A stretch of 64,000 nucleotides of DNA from Silurus meridionalis (lineage: Eukaryota; Chordata; Actinopteri; Siluriformes; Siluridae). Positions 26,237 to 36,841 of this stretch are shown here, one piece after another (the stretch's first letter is position 1; each line of letters starts with the position of its first letter). The position numbers and the translations under genes are program-made. Below the pieces are notes generated by a model. The model searched no databases. It was not told the DNA's origin and saw only the letters and a list, made by a program, of their open reading frames with translations. The stretch spans positions 2,962,645 through 3,026,644 of the forward strand of contig NC_060902.1 in NCBI RefSeq assembly GCF_014805685.1, read 5' to 3'.

Positions 26237-29156
26237 GTATGTTAGAATCCACCATCTGGGCAATTACAGTATTTTGAACATTTCAGAATCATACTGCAAG
26301 CTTATTGCAGATATCAAAATGAAGACTTGTCTGTGGGCTCATGCCAGAAGCTTGTTAAAAAATGGAAAAGATTGGTTAATTTGTAATCCAGTAAAGGTCT
26401 AGTAGCAGGTCAGTAGCTGACATGGCCATGTTTACATACGGCCCAAACTAGATTTGAAAAATAACTTGAACTAATATCATTTCGCACACGATTACACATT
26501 AATTTTTACCTCGAATTTGAGAACCCAGTTAGAATAGCTCAGGTTTTAACATATCGAAACCACACCATGATATTCAGAGAGAAGTAGAACATGTTTAGGA
26601 CTCTGTAATTTGACATCAATTAACAACACAGGTCTTGTTCTCAACTACAGGACAGGACACTGAGCAGGATGATCTTTCATGGTTCATTCGATTAAAACTA
26701 AATAAATTTGTGTCTGTTTTACAGAGGAGTTCAATTCACGGTACACCTCTAATCGTCTGCTGGGGAAGGGAGGCTTCGGCTCGGTCTATTCTGGAGTCCG
26801 TAATGAAGACGAGAGGCAGGTAAAATGTTCTCTCAGTCTACCTTGAGGAATTTTTATTGGTTGCGGATGTGTAATAATTAAGCCAATTGGGAAAAATATT
26901 GCTAAACTTACTACTTCTGCTTTGTATCTGTGATTAGGTTGCAATTAAATATGTGAAGAAGGGGCAGTGCTACAGATCTTTCAACTCTGTAAGTAAATTT
27001 TTCCAAACTAACTGTAGAAGGTAATATTTCTCCAGGAGCAGGCAGTTGGAATTACCATCCCACAGGAAATACTTAGTCCAAACCATGATTGAGATGGGTG
27101 GTGATATTTTTTTGCGCAATATTTACTTCAAGGTTGTTTGTTATTTTTAACGTAAGAAGTATAATAGAGAAAAATGTACTTGTTCAATTCTGACACTTAA
27201 GCATTCGACACTGACAGAACAACAGTGTTGTATTATATTAATATGGTCACATTAAAGCGTTTTGTGGTGTACAAGGTGGTATCAAAAAGTTTCCGGGCTA
27301 ATGTTGCTAAGTGGTGCTGTTTTAACCACGTTCGTTACCACATCTGCGATTTCTTTTGTGGACAGCAAGTTAGAACAAAGATCAAACGTGAAATTGTGTG
27401 TGAAACTGGGCAAATCTGCCACAGAGACGTTTGACATGACATACGGCGATGCTGCAATGAGTCATTCGAGGCGTTTTGATGGCACACCAACTTCAAGAGT
27501 GGAGGAACATCACTAGAAGACCTCCAACGAGCTCAACCCTCAAAAATGACGAAACCATTTGGCAACTTGTGCATGATGAACGTCTGAGAACAATCCACAT
27601 GATCCCACTTCCGAACCCACACTACTCGCCATATTTGGCTCCTACGATCTTTGCCCTCTTCCCGAGGATGAAGATCCAGCTCAAAGTTCACCATTTTCCG
27701 CGAATCGCACAAGGTTCTCGACACTCTTCGAAAGAAGACTTACAGGACCCATATTGCTTTGAAAGAGGACTTTTTAAAAGGTGATAGTGTTTAGACATAG
27801 ATAAGTCTTGAAACTTTTTGATACCACCTCATATAGGCTACTACCAAGTTGCGGTAAGTAATGATTTTTCACACGACTGTGTTTTCTTTGTTTCATTGTC
27901 CCTGTAGTTTAAAAAATTTTCCAGTTTACTAATAATGATTATAATAACAGTTTACTGTAGTTCACCCACGATAATGGTGTCTGTTCTCATTTTAGCATGA
28001 TGACCTATTCAGCTTACCCGTAGAGGTGGCGCTGATGGAAAGGGTGTGTCATCCACCTTGCTGTAGTAACATCGTGGAGATGTTGGAGTGGTATAACTTA
28101 CCCTTCCAATTTGTGTTGATCTTGGAATATCCCAGCCCCTGCACAGACCTTAAAATGTTTGCTAAACGTTACGGCGGTTGTCTGTCCGAAGGACAGATCC
28201 GACACATCATGCCGCAGGTGGTTCAGGCGGTTCAACACTGCCGTGATCGCAAAGTTTTGCACCGAGACATCAAGGCTTCGAATCTCCTAATCAATTTGGA
28301 TACATTTGAGGTCAAGCTGATAGATTTTGGCTGCGGTGTCTTGCTGAAGGACATTCCATACAAACAATATTCAGGTTATATCATAAAGAACTAAATGATA
28401 CAGGAATGGGAAAAAAAAGGAGTGTAAAGTTGTTGACTTTCTTATGTTGGATTTTCAGGCACTCATTTTTTCTGGCCTCCAGAGTTGGTGTTGTTCGAAG
28501 AGTATTCCGGCATTCCTGCCACCGTCTGGAGTCTGGGTATACTCATGTTCAATCTGCTGTGTGGGGAATACCCTTTTAATTTGAAGGAGGACATTGATGA
28601 TGGGTGCCTAAATTTATGTCCTGGGTTGTCTCGAGGTGAGTCCGTCCTTACTGAATCTTCTATTTGGATGTATACCAGTATAATGAGGTAAAGCGTGTAT
28701 AGAAAAATGACTCCAAATGACACACCGTATATCAAAATCAACCTCTGTCTCATCTCTAAAGATTTTTTAGATCTAATTATGTGGTGCTTGGAGCTCAACC
28801 CCAGTTTACGTCCATCGTTAGAGGAAATGGTCAAGCATGAGTGGTTTACGGAAGGAGTTCCAGACCTACACCAGGTTAGACAGCGAATACACAATAGACT
28901 TAATTAACACCTAATAGACCTAATCAGCGGAAGCATGCTGTAAAAAGCATGTGTGAATGTGTGTTTTTGTGTGTGTGTGTGATTATATAAATCAGTATCA
29001 GTTTTGTAGCAAAGATTTATCTAATTGCATGAAATAAATAGGGAAATTATAAATTTGGTAGTGTATTTTAATGCCTTGCTGTTAATTTTTTTTCTGCAGG
29101 CCCCTTTTAAAGGCATGGATATGCAACCACCTGAAGAAGAAAGTAGTAGCTTTTGA
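23194..29156 (+). CDS. Sec16-like central domain spliced to a PIM-like Ser/Thr kinase (chimeric gene)
   Basis: Fourteen exons on the plus strand: 23194-23231, 24049-24187, 24460-24542, 25169-25283, 25384-25480, 25591-25693, 25791-25931, 26026-26236, 26725-26819, 26938-26988, 27996-28374, 28459-28635, 28762-28874, 29100-29156 (TGA). From exon 4 to exon 14 every junction is GT-AG and phase-compatible, with no stop. Exons 1-8 resemble the Sec16 central conserved domain, which scaffolds COPII assembly at ER exit sites. Exons 9-14 resemble teleost PIM-like kinases with all catalytic motifs. The exon 3/4 junction is not in phase with the obvious donor (phase 2 against 0), so an exon is lost or a different donor is used. 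The usual Sec16 N- and C-terminal regions were not seen. The alternative is two separate genes, one a Sec16 remnant. Confidence covers the exon assignments; a single transcript is inferred from phase only. Confidence 0.7.
23251..23974. mobile_element. hAT-like non-autonomous element in intron 1 of the Sec16-PIM gene
   Basis: The ends cagaggtggcacaagtac and (reverse complement of the right end) cagagatgggaggtaatg form an imperfect inverted repeat. The element is flanked by a perfect 8-bp target duplication, cttttcag, at 23243-23250 and 23975-23982. It has no transposase. A fragment of the same family is at 41570-41800. Confidence 0.8.
24560..25105 (-). mobile_element. Mariner-type relic, internally deleted, in the Sec16 module
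   Basis: It starts taaggtggtatcaaaatgtt and ends tgataccacctcgta, inverted repeats matching the second copy at 27269-27834. The internal sequence resembles a mariner transposase gene in reverse with frameshifts and deletions. It fills nearly the whole intron between exons 3 and 4. Confidence 0.75.
25483..25550. repeat. (GT)n microsatellite directly after a splice donor
   Basis: About 68 bp of GT begin three bases after the exon 5 donor (25480/25481) and run to within 41 bp of exon 6. The intron is only 110 bp. Confidence 0.97.
26725..29156 (+). CDS. Module 2: PIM-like serine/threonine kinase domain
   Basis: The order is FNSRYTSNRLLGKGGFGSVY (glycine loop), VAIKYVKK (ATP lysine), LILEYPSPCTDL, HRDIKASNLL (catalytic loop), KLIDFGCG (Mg-binding loop), SFWPPE (P+1 end) and TVWSLGILMFNLLCGEYPF. 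The last helices contain CLELNPSLRPSLEEMVKHEW. The TVWSLG variant and short activation segment are typical of PIM kinases, which are constitutively active and need no activation-loop phosphorylation. No catalytic residue is missing and there is no frameshift, so the domain looks functional. Teleosts carry many PIM-like genes. The upstream linker splices into it in phase 1. Confidence 0.9.
27269..27834 (+). mobile_element. Mariner-type relic, internally deleted, in a kinase-module intron
   Basis: The inverted ends are aaggtggtatcaaaaagttt and aaactttttgataccacct. Internal fragments are still readable: LCVKLGKSATETFDMTYGDA and HYSPYLAPTIFALFPRMK, equivalent to the N-terminal helix-turn-helix region and the YSPDLAP block of mariner transposases. 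The middle, including catalytic Asp codons, is deleted. Confidence 0.85.
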
Positions 29157-29163
29157 AAGAAAC

Positions 29164-30300
29164 TAGTGCTGAAACAACTAACCGATTAAATCCATAAAGA
29201 TCGATAATGAAATTCATTGTCAGCGAATGCTGTTATCGATTATTTGGCCTGCTCAAGTTAGTTTAGCGTGGCGGCAAGATAACACAGCCACTGGTGAAAA
29301 TGGTGGACAGTACGGGGTCAACTGGCAGCAGGAAAAACTGTGCGTCCCAAGTCATGAAAAATAAAACACACTGGTATCATGGATGAAGGCAAAACATCAG
29401 CACGGTGAGCAAAAACTGCATAATTCTCATTATGTGAAAATGGTGTAGTTTGATAAAGTGCTCTAGTGTAAAATGTTTGCTAACTTCGGGACAGTAGCAC
29501 TGGATCTGTTCTGTCGTGACTCACGAGCATCAGGTCACGCAATCGTTTTGCTCGCGACTTAGTGATTCTTTCTTTTAAACCAGTGAGAACAAACTAAAAG
29601 CAGAAAATAACAGCAGCAAATTTTTTATTTATTTATTTTTTACTATTTATTTAAAAATTGCTTTATTTCTTTTTATTTTTTTTTACTTTCATTCTCTTTT
29701 TTGTCACTTTTTTCTGTTACACCAGTCTGAAAATCTGATTTTCAGAAGTGATTTACTGCGGCTTTACTACATTCAAATGCTCGTTTACAATGTTTGTATA
29801 TTCGATGTATGCATTTGTTATCATTTGATTATACAAAATTAAATTCATTATATATTCTAGATGCTTGAATCTTCACAAGTGAACAAAATGTCTGTTTCTT
29901 TTTAACAAAAATTGTCAAAACAACATTGTATTACATTTTATGTACATGTTTCGCATGGTTGTCAACTTTTCATCTGCAAAATACAATACAAATGTTGATT
30001 TGCATAAATTGCTTCGTTCTGCATATTTAAATGCTGCTTTGTTTTGGGCGGGTTTAACAGAAAGAAACAACCCAGCACAAGCAAATTTGTTCAAGGAGAA
30101 ATCCCCCACGCACTGCTCAACAAGCAGCTACTATAAGCTTTAATATGTTAAAATTAAAGATGGTTAAACTCAATATGTGGCTTTTGCATTTTTAAAGTAC
30201 ACTTTCATACATAAATACCCTGAATTACAGTTTTATATAGTTATAATAAGCAAAAAAATTAATTAATCAATTATCAAAATAGTTGTTAGTTGCAGCCCTA
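29164..30300. mobile_element. hAT-like element inserted at the stop codon of the Sec16-PIM gene
   Basis: The left end tagtgctgaaacaactaac and the reverse complement of the right end tagggctgcaactaac form an inverted repeat. The flanks aaagaaac (29156-29163) and aaagaaaa (30301-30308) are a 7/8 target duplication, and the first base is the last A of the TGA stop. No transposase ORF is seen. An AATAAA signal follows at 30317-30322. Confidence 0.75.
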
Positions 30301-30316
30301 AAAGAAAAACTTTTTA

Positions 30317-30322
30317 AATAAA
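30317..30322 (+). terminator. Likely polyadenylation signal of the Sec16-PIM gene
   Basis: AATAAA lies just after the hAT-like insertion. Before the insertion it would have been about 20-25 bases after the stop codon. Confidence 0.5.
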
Positions 30323-30679
30323 GAAACGGCCAGAATGACCAGTGCATTGCAGTGCTTTAATCGATCAACACATTTTATAGATAACATCTATTTGTGAACA
30401 AACTGAACACTTTTTTCTAAGACTCACATTTTTCCTCTAGATTTCAAAGGAAAACTTTGATTGGTGTAGCTGTACCCTTTGATCTCAAGGTCTTTACAGT
30501 TGATGACATGACTATTTAATTTATGTATATATAAATGTATAAATGATCATCTGGCTATCTAGTTTAAGGGTTGTTAGAAGATAGATAACTAACTGCAGGA
30601 CAACCAGATGTAGGAGAGCCTTGTTAGCTAGCTATAATAGATAACTAGCTGCAAGAAGGAGATCCTCACTAGATACAGT

Positions 30680-31310
30680 ACCTTCTTCTTCTTCTTCTTT
30701 CAGCTGCTCCCATTAGGGGTCACCACAGCCGATCATCCATCTTTATACCCCCCTGTCCTTTACATCTGCCTCTTTCAAACCAACTACCTGCATGTCTTCC
30801 CTCACCACATCCATAAACCTCCTCCTTGGCCTCTTTTCCTCCTTCCTGGTGGCTCCATCCTCAGCATTCTCATACCGATATACCCCATGTCCCTCCTCTG
30901 AACATGTCCAAACTATCTCAATCTCACCTCCCTCACCTTGTCTCCAAAACGTCCTACATGCGCTGTCCCTCTAATAAACTTGTTTTTAATCCTGTCCATC
31001 GTCATTACTCCCAACTACCATCTCAACATCTTCAGCTCTGCTACCTCCAGCTCCACCTCCTGTCTTTTACTCAATGCCACTGTCTCTAAACCATACAACA
31101 TCTCAGGTCTCACCACAGTCCTATAAACTTTCCCTTTCACTCTCACAGATACTCTTCTATCACAAATCACTCCTGCTATCACTCTTCTCCACCCACTCCA
31201 CCCTGCCTGCACTCTTTTCTTCACTTCTCTAACACACTCTCCATTACTTTGCACTGTTGACCCCAGGTACCTGAACTCCTCCACCTTCTCCACCTCTAAA
31301 TACAACCGTA
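30680..31310 (-). mobile_element. LINE 3' end, minus orientation, RT C-terminal region
   Basis: The reverse strand encodes FRYLGSTVQSNGECVREVKK, GKVYRTVVRPEMLYGLE and further blocks of the same RT family as 14745-15110. It ends in the shared tail (plus strand ttcagctgctcccattaggg). Frameshifts interrupt it. Confidence 0.8.
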
Positions 31311-31559
31311 TATATATTTTTTCATTTCTTCTTCTTCATGTATTTTTTTCTTATATTCTTTTATATTTTATATTAGCAGCCGATCGTATTTACATTTCAC
31401 AGCAAGTTGTATTCTGCATAAAACTATTATTTATAACCAAATGATCAAGTCTTCTTTGGATGTTTGCTTGACATTCTTTATTTACACACGACTTACTAAT
31501 ATCGAACACTTATTGTGGGGTTTTTTTTTAGTCACAGACTCTGGTGGTCTTTTTCACGA

Positions 31560-31775
31560 ACTAAGAATGCACAATGGAAACATAAGACCTGACTTTTCCA
31601 GCTGTAAGTCGCTTAATTGTGTAGGACATGTTTGGTTCTGGTAGCAATACATTTTCCCTTCACTTGAACTAGGAGAACCAAACCTATTCCAGCATGACAA
31701 TTCCCTTGTGCGCAAAGCAAAGCTCCATGAGGATCTGCTTTACATGAGTTGGAGTGGAAGATCTCCTATAGAGTT
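31560..31775 (+). mobile_element. MITE-like repeat, partial copy
   Basis: It contains gacttttccagctgtaag, ttttcccttcacttgaacta and atgagttggagtggaagatc in the same order as the copies at 7140 and 8850. Confidence 0.55.
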
Positions 31776-31849
31776 CTAAACGCAACCATTTTACACGTGA
31801 TGAATTGGAATGCTGGCTGAACCCAGGCCTCCTCACATCACCTCACAGT

Positions 31850-32082
31850 GAAATGAGGAGTAATGCAAACAGCAGCTCTCACCACTGCGGCCTGGGTTTG
31901 ATCGCCGGTTAGGGAACCAACCCCAGCCATTAGGGTTGCACAAGCCTTAGTGCCGGTCCCAAGCCCGGATATATGGGGAGGGTTGCGTTAGGAAGGGCAT
32001 CCAGTGTAAAAACACGTGGCAAATCAAACATGCGGATAATCCGCTGTGGCGGCCCCTAATGGGAGAAGCCGAAAGAAGTCCA
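31850..32082 (+). mobile_element. SINE ending in a LINE tail
   Basis: A head resembling a fish SINE body (gcggcctgggtttgatcgcc) leads into ttaggaagggcatccagtgt. It then ends in ctgtggcggcccctaatggg, the same tail as the LINE copies in this window (reverse at 7545 and 30700). Confidence 0.6.
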
Positions 32083-32279
32083 TAGGGGTATAACATACAC
32101 GAATATGTCCTAAACCGTTTCATATTTAATGGGTGCGTGGGAAGGTGATTAGACTCATCCCCTACAGGTGTGCCATAAATTTTGTGCACTGTTACACCCC
32201 TATATTTATTATGTGATTATTTTCATGTGGTTTAGTCTTTCAGTGCTGGTGAGGAGGTTGGAGGATCGTCCCATACACC

Positions 32280-33147
32280 TCATTTAAAGAATCTGGAAAA
32301 AAAAAAACAAGAAGATCACACACTTTAACACCAGGAACCAAATCTAACAAAAGGTCTCCCCTTTTTGAAGAACAATATTATTTTAACACAATGACAACAA
32401 CTATTTCTATCACACACACACACACACACACAAAACACATTCACACAGGCAACTTACATGCTCTGGATAAGTTGAACGAACCGATACTTCACCTTCTGAC
32501 ACACAACAGCAATGCAACAAATCATCAATGAGATGGCATCATCTAAACAAGTACACAAACACAGAACGAACCGTATGAGGAGAAATGTGCGTGAGATTGT
32601 GTTACATGTTTTTCGAACACGGCTAACTAGTTATATAGTTATATTTTTTAGTTAGCTTTTAGCACTGCTAGTTTGCTAATATAGTTTGATAACTACAGGC
32701 TAAAAAAACCTTCATTGTAGTCGCACTCAATTGCGATACGAACAAATTCAATGAAACATGATTGTGTGTCCGTTTGCTGCCTGACTTGTAACACACTCGC
32801 TCGCGGTGGTTCTGTAACAGCAACCGCTTTAAGGTGATACTCACATAGATCTGGAATCTGAATTTGCTTTAAGATTTCCTCCACTAGAAAGAAAGGAAAG
32901 AAGCAAAACGTATAAATTCCAACATGATGAAATTCACACTCGCATGCTCATTTGCTATGTGATCTCTAACACACTCGCTCACACACTCGCTCACGGTGGT
33001 TCTGTCACAGCATCCACTTTGAGGAGATACTTACAATCGTCTGGAACCTCAGGTTCCAAGATGTGATTGCATCTGATGGGAACAGCTTCAACTGTAGTGT
33101 TGCTACAAGCATCACCCATCTCCAGGTTCGTCGTTCTGATAACCACT

Positions 33148-33206
<59 letters not shown>

Positions 33207-33304
33207 GTTTCTTTTGCTAATATAATACACATGTACTCTAAACACACACACACATACACACACCTTTCTGCTGAAACATTTGAGGGGCCATCAGGAAGGG
33301 GCAT
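32280..33304 (-). CDS. Possible small five-exon gene with a predicted membrane segment
   Basis: Minus-strand exons 33304-33264, 33147-33035, 32883-32845, 32542-32458 and 32292-32280 all have GT-AG borders. All four junction phases agree (2, 1, 1, 2), giving 96 codons and a stop. The product starts MPLPDGPSNVSAER and has a possible N-glycosylation site (CSNTT). Its middle is acidic (EPEVPDDLEEILKQIQIPDL), followed by a hydrophobic helix (AISLMICCIAVVC) and a basic tail (QKVKYRF). It could be a small single-pass membrane protein. I recognise no family. An (AG)n run at 33150-33203 forms the polypyrimidine tract of the second exon. The last exon is only four codons and is the weakest part. A chance chain of short exons cannot be excluded. 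Confidence 0.4.
33150..33203. repeat. (AG)n microsatellite
   Basis: About 27 AG units. On the minus strand this is CT-rich and lies immediately before a splice acceptor. Confidence 0.97.
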
Positions 33305-33415
33305 TTCACCAAGTGAGACAATACAAGGATTTATTTTTGCAAAGCTACAAAAACATAAGAACTTAATAAATACAAATTACTACAAACTAATAAAAATTCA
33401 TTTAAATGTAAATGA

Positions 33416-33416
<1 letters not shown>

Positions 33417-33504
<88 letters not shown>

Positions 33505-33760
33505 AGCACTGTGTTTGGATTTACTTTTTCATATTTATCATTTTATAACAAAAAGGTTCACCAAGAGAGAATAAAGCTATACCACTTCTCACCACCAGAG
33601 GGCACTGTAACTATAATGTCAAACAGCTTGTTATAAAGTCTTATTATGAACACAAGCTCGGATCCGGTCGCTGATTGTCCTCCATTTTGTTTCATCCTAC
33701 ATATTACATATACATATACGTATTAGTTACAAAATGGCGCCGCTCCGATCCGCAGTTCGA
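33417..33760 (-). mobile_element. GATA-tailed interspersed element, longest copy
   Basis: Read on the minus strand it begins ggcgccattttgtaactaat, continues with cagtgccctctggtggtgag and tggtgaacctttttgttata, and ends in about 22 GATA units (33417-33505 as ATCT). The body matches 39135-39330 (plus strand) and the part at 22925-23040, where GATA again follows. Confidence 0.7.
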
Positions 33761-34640
33761 GTTTTGAAAGTTTATTTATGTACTGATAACCTGATGATTG
33801 AGACTTAAAGTGAAGTATCTGGAAAAAGTGTATGGTTTAAACATTTTTCTTAGTCAGTCCTATCCTGGCCTTACATTAGAAAACATAACTATTATAACTT
33901 ATAACTTTATATATAAAGGTGGCGATTCCCCTGCGCTTAACCTGAGTCTAGTTTACTTACAGTGTCTATATTTTGTGTGTATTGGTACAGTTAATTTTAT
34001 ATTTTTTCACTCACTTACTAATATGTAGCTACAACTCTGAGGGCAGAGATAAAAATTCCAGCAAGTTATCTGTTTATATGGGCCTTAAAACACCTCTATG
34101 ATGTAATTTAGCCAAGTGATGGTGATGGGTGGGCATGGGGCGGGGCTTAAGGCGGGGCTACGCACAGGGGGAGGGGCTGCAGATTGTGCAGCACAGAAGC
34201 CCAAACTTTTTCCAACGAAAGACCAAAAATTGAACTTGATTGAAGGCAGTGGATCAAAAGTAAATGTTGCATGATTACCAAACTGTACATTAAATTTAAA
34301 GTTGGAGAGCTGTGTTCTCCAGATTATGAATATTTGGGTTAAAGTAAACAAACAGCCGCAAGAAGGAAACCTGGGCATCTATATACAACTTTAATGTCAT
34401 CACATAGTACATGTAGAGGCAACAAAATGCAGTATAGTATCTTTCAGTCCATATAGTAGCATTGTGTTAATTGACACGTGCAGATCAGTATGTTAATTTA
34501 TATACAACAAATAAATATAAGAAAGTTGGGCAGTGAAAATGTGCAGAAGTATTAGACATATAGCTAAAACACACCGTTTTCACAAATCGTTTCAGATTCT
34601 CTGATTTGCATATGTGATATAATTTTTAAAAGCAAAGTAA
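33761..34640. other. Spacer with inverted GC-box repeat
   Basis: 34085-34300 is the reverse complement relative of 22380-22640 (ggggcggggcttaaggcggg; gaaggcagtggatcaaaagt). No gene is seen. Confidence 0.5.
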
Positions 34641-35700
34641 ACCTCTCATATCTGGCTATATTGCAGCTAGTTATCTATCTTAGCTAACTAGCATGGTTCT
34701 CCTATATGTGATATTGTAGCTAGTTATTTAGCTTAGCTAGCTAGCAAGGCTCTCCTATATGTGGCTATATTGCTTGATAGTGTATCTATCTAAGCTAGCA
34801 AGCAAGGTTCTATTATATCTTTCTATATATCAGCTAGTTATCCTTTTTAGCTAGCAAGGCTCTTCTACTTGTAGCTAGTTATCTAGCTAGCAAGGTTCTT
34901 CTATATCTGGCTATATTGCAGCTAGTTATCTATCTTAGCTAGCTAGCAATGCTTTCATATCTGGCTATATTGCAGCTAGTTCTATCTTAGCTAGCTAGCA
35001 AGGCTCTTCTATATCTGGCTATATTGCAGCTAGTTATCTATCTTAGCTAGCTAGCAAGGCTTTTCTTCTTGTAGCTAGTTATCTAGCTTATATATCTAGC
35101 AAGGTTCTCCTATATGTGGTTATATAGCAGCTAGTTATTTAGCTTAGCTAGCTAGCAAGGCTCTTCTATATATGGCTATATTGCTAGATAATGTATCTAT
35201 CTTAGCTAACTAGCAAGGTTCTCCTACATCTGGCTATATTGCAGCTAGTTATCTATCTTAGCTAACTAGCAAGTCTCTCCTATATGTGGTTATATTGCTA
35301 GATACTGTATCTATCTTAGCTAACTAGCAAGGTTCTCCTTATATGGCTATATTGCTAGATACTGTATCTATCCTAGCTAACTAGCCAGGTTCCCCTACAT
35401 CTGGCTATATTGTAGCTAGTTATCTATCTTAGCTAACTAGTGAAGCTCTCCTATATGTGGTTATACTGCTAGATACTGTATCTAGCTTAGCTAACTAGCA
35501 AGGTTCTCCTATATCTGGCTATATTGCAGCTAGTTATCTAGATTAGCTAGCTATGGCTATTCTATTACTAGCAGCTAGTTATTTACCTCAGCTAGCTAGC
35601 GAGACTATCCTACTTAGCTGGTTATCTTTCTTATCTAACTAACAAGGCTTTCCTACATCTGGCTGTCTTGCAGTTAGCTATCCATCTTTAAACTAGCCTT
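34640..35700. repeat. CTAG-rich degenerate minisatellite
   Basis: About 1.05 kb of imperfect tandem units of roughly 55-60 bp. The typical unit parts are ctagttatctatcttagcta, actagcaaggttctcctata and tctggctatattgc. Units vary in length and order, and some drop a segment. No ORF runs through it. Confidence 0.85.
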
Positions 35701-36841
35701 GAAATAATCAGCTAGATTTTAATTTCCAAAGGTATACACATATAAATTATATAATTATGTCATGTAATCATGTCCTATTAGCATATCATATCAGTGCTTG
35801 TGTTAGGTCTCCTCTCAGCATGTGCAGATGCGATGACTTGCCTTTAATTCTGATCAAATAAAAACAAGTACAGTCTTTAAAACTGAGTGTTTGGTTATTA
35901 TCATGTGTAAAGAATAAAAATGGGCAGATAAAAATGTTCAAAGTGTAAAAATGTAAGAAGCTCATCCAAGTCAAAAACGAAATAAAAGTGAAATCGGGTC
36001 AGAATTTGAACACAGTCAAATCTATGGGAATAATTACATAAATATAAATATGGATTAATAATCTCATTATTGGACACAAAGATACTAAAAAATATTTTTA
36101 GCTGGAGTTTATTATTTTTGTATCAGATTAAAGAGAGGATGGTGTGAATAAATTTGTGTCGCGTCGAAGGTTTTAATTGCGCCTCTATTTTATTTATTTA
36201 TTTATATTTTAAATAAAAATTGGTCAAACAGAAATGCGAGCTGCATTAATCGCACGTTAATAAAAATGAGTGCCAGTAAAATAAATTTGCTTATACGTGT
36301 ACTTTTTAATAGCCCTAATATATATATATAGTTGCACACACCTGACAATTAGGTCAGGTCAAGTCAAGTCAAGTCAAGAGGCTTTTATTGTCATTTCTAC
36401 TATACACAATGGTACACAGTACACAGTTAAAATGAGACAACGTTTCTCCAGAACCCTGGTGCTACAATGAACAACAACATAGAGCTACAACACAATACAA
36501 GCTACATAAAGTGCATCGAGTGCAACCTAGTGCAAACAGTGCAGACGACAAACAGTACAGACAGACAGTGCAGAGAGAAAAACAAGACACAAAACCTGAG
36601 ATAGCGCAGACTAGTAAACCTACTGTATACTCTGAATATACAGTACTGTACGAGGAGAACTGTAAAAACTATACCCGGGAGTGAATATAAACAGACACAG
36701 TGTAGTGCAAAAAACAGCAGGAGTCAAGAGGTGCAAAAGACAGCATGTAAACAGTGTAGTATAATAACAGTATAGTGGAATAAAATACAGTCAAAGGTGT
36801 AAAAACAGCATGGTAACAGTGTAGTACGGTAAAGTGTAAAT
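35701..36841. other. AT-rich spacer with an interspersed fish repeat
   Basis: 36350-36560 begins with a short tandem (caagt)n, then gaggcttttattgtcatttc and gagacaacgtttctccagaa. This is a block I know as widespread in fish genomes. The following 36560-36830 is rich in cagt, gtgc and agtgta motifs. No gene is seen. Confidence 0.45.
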
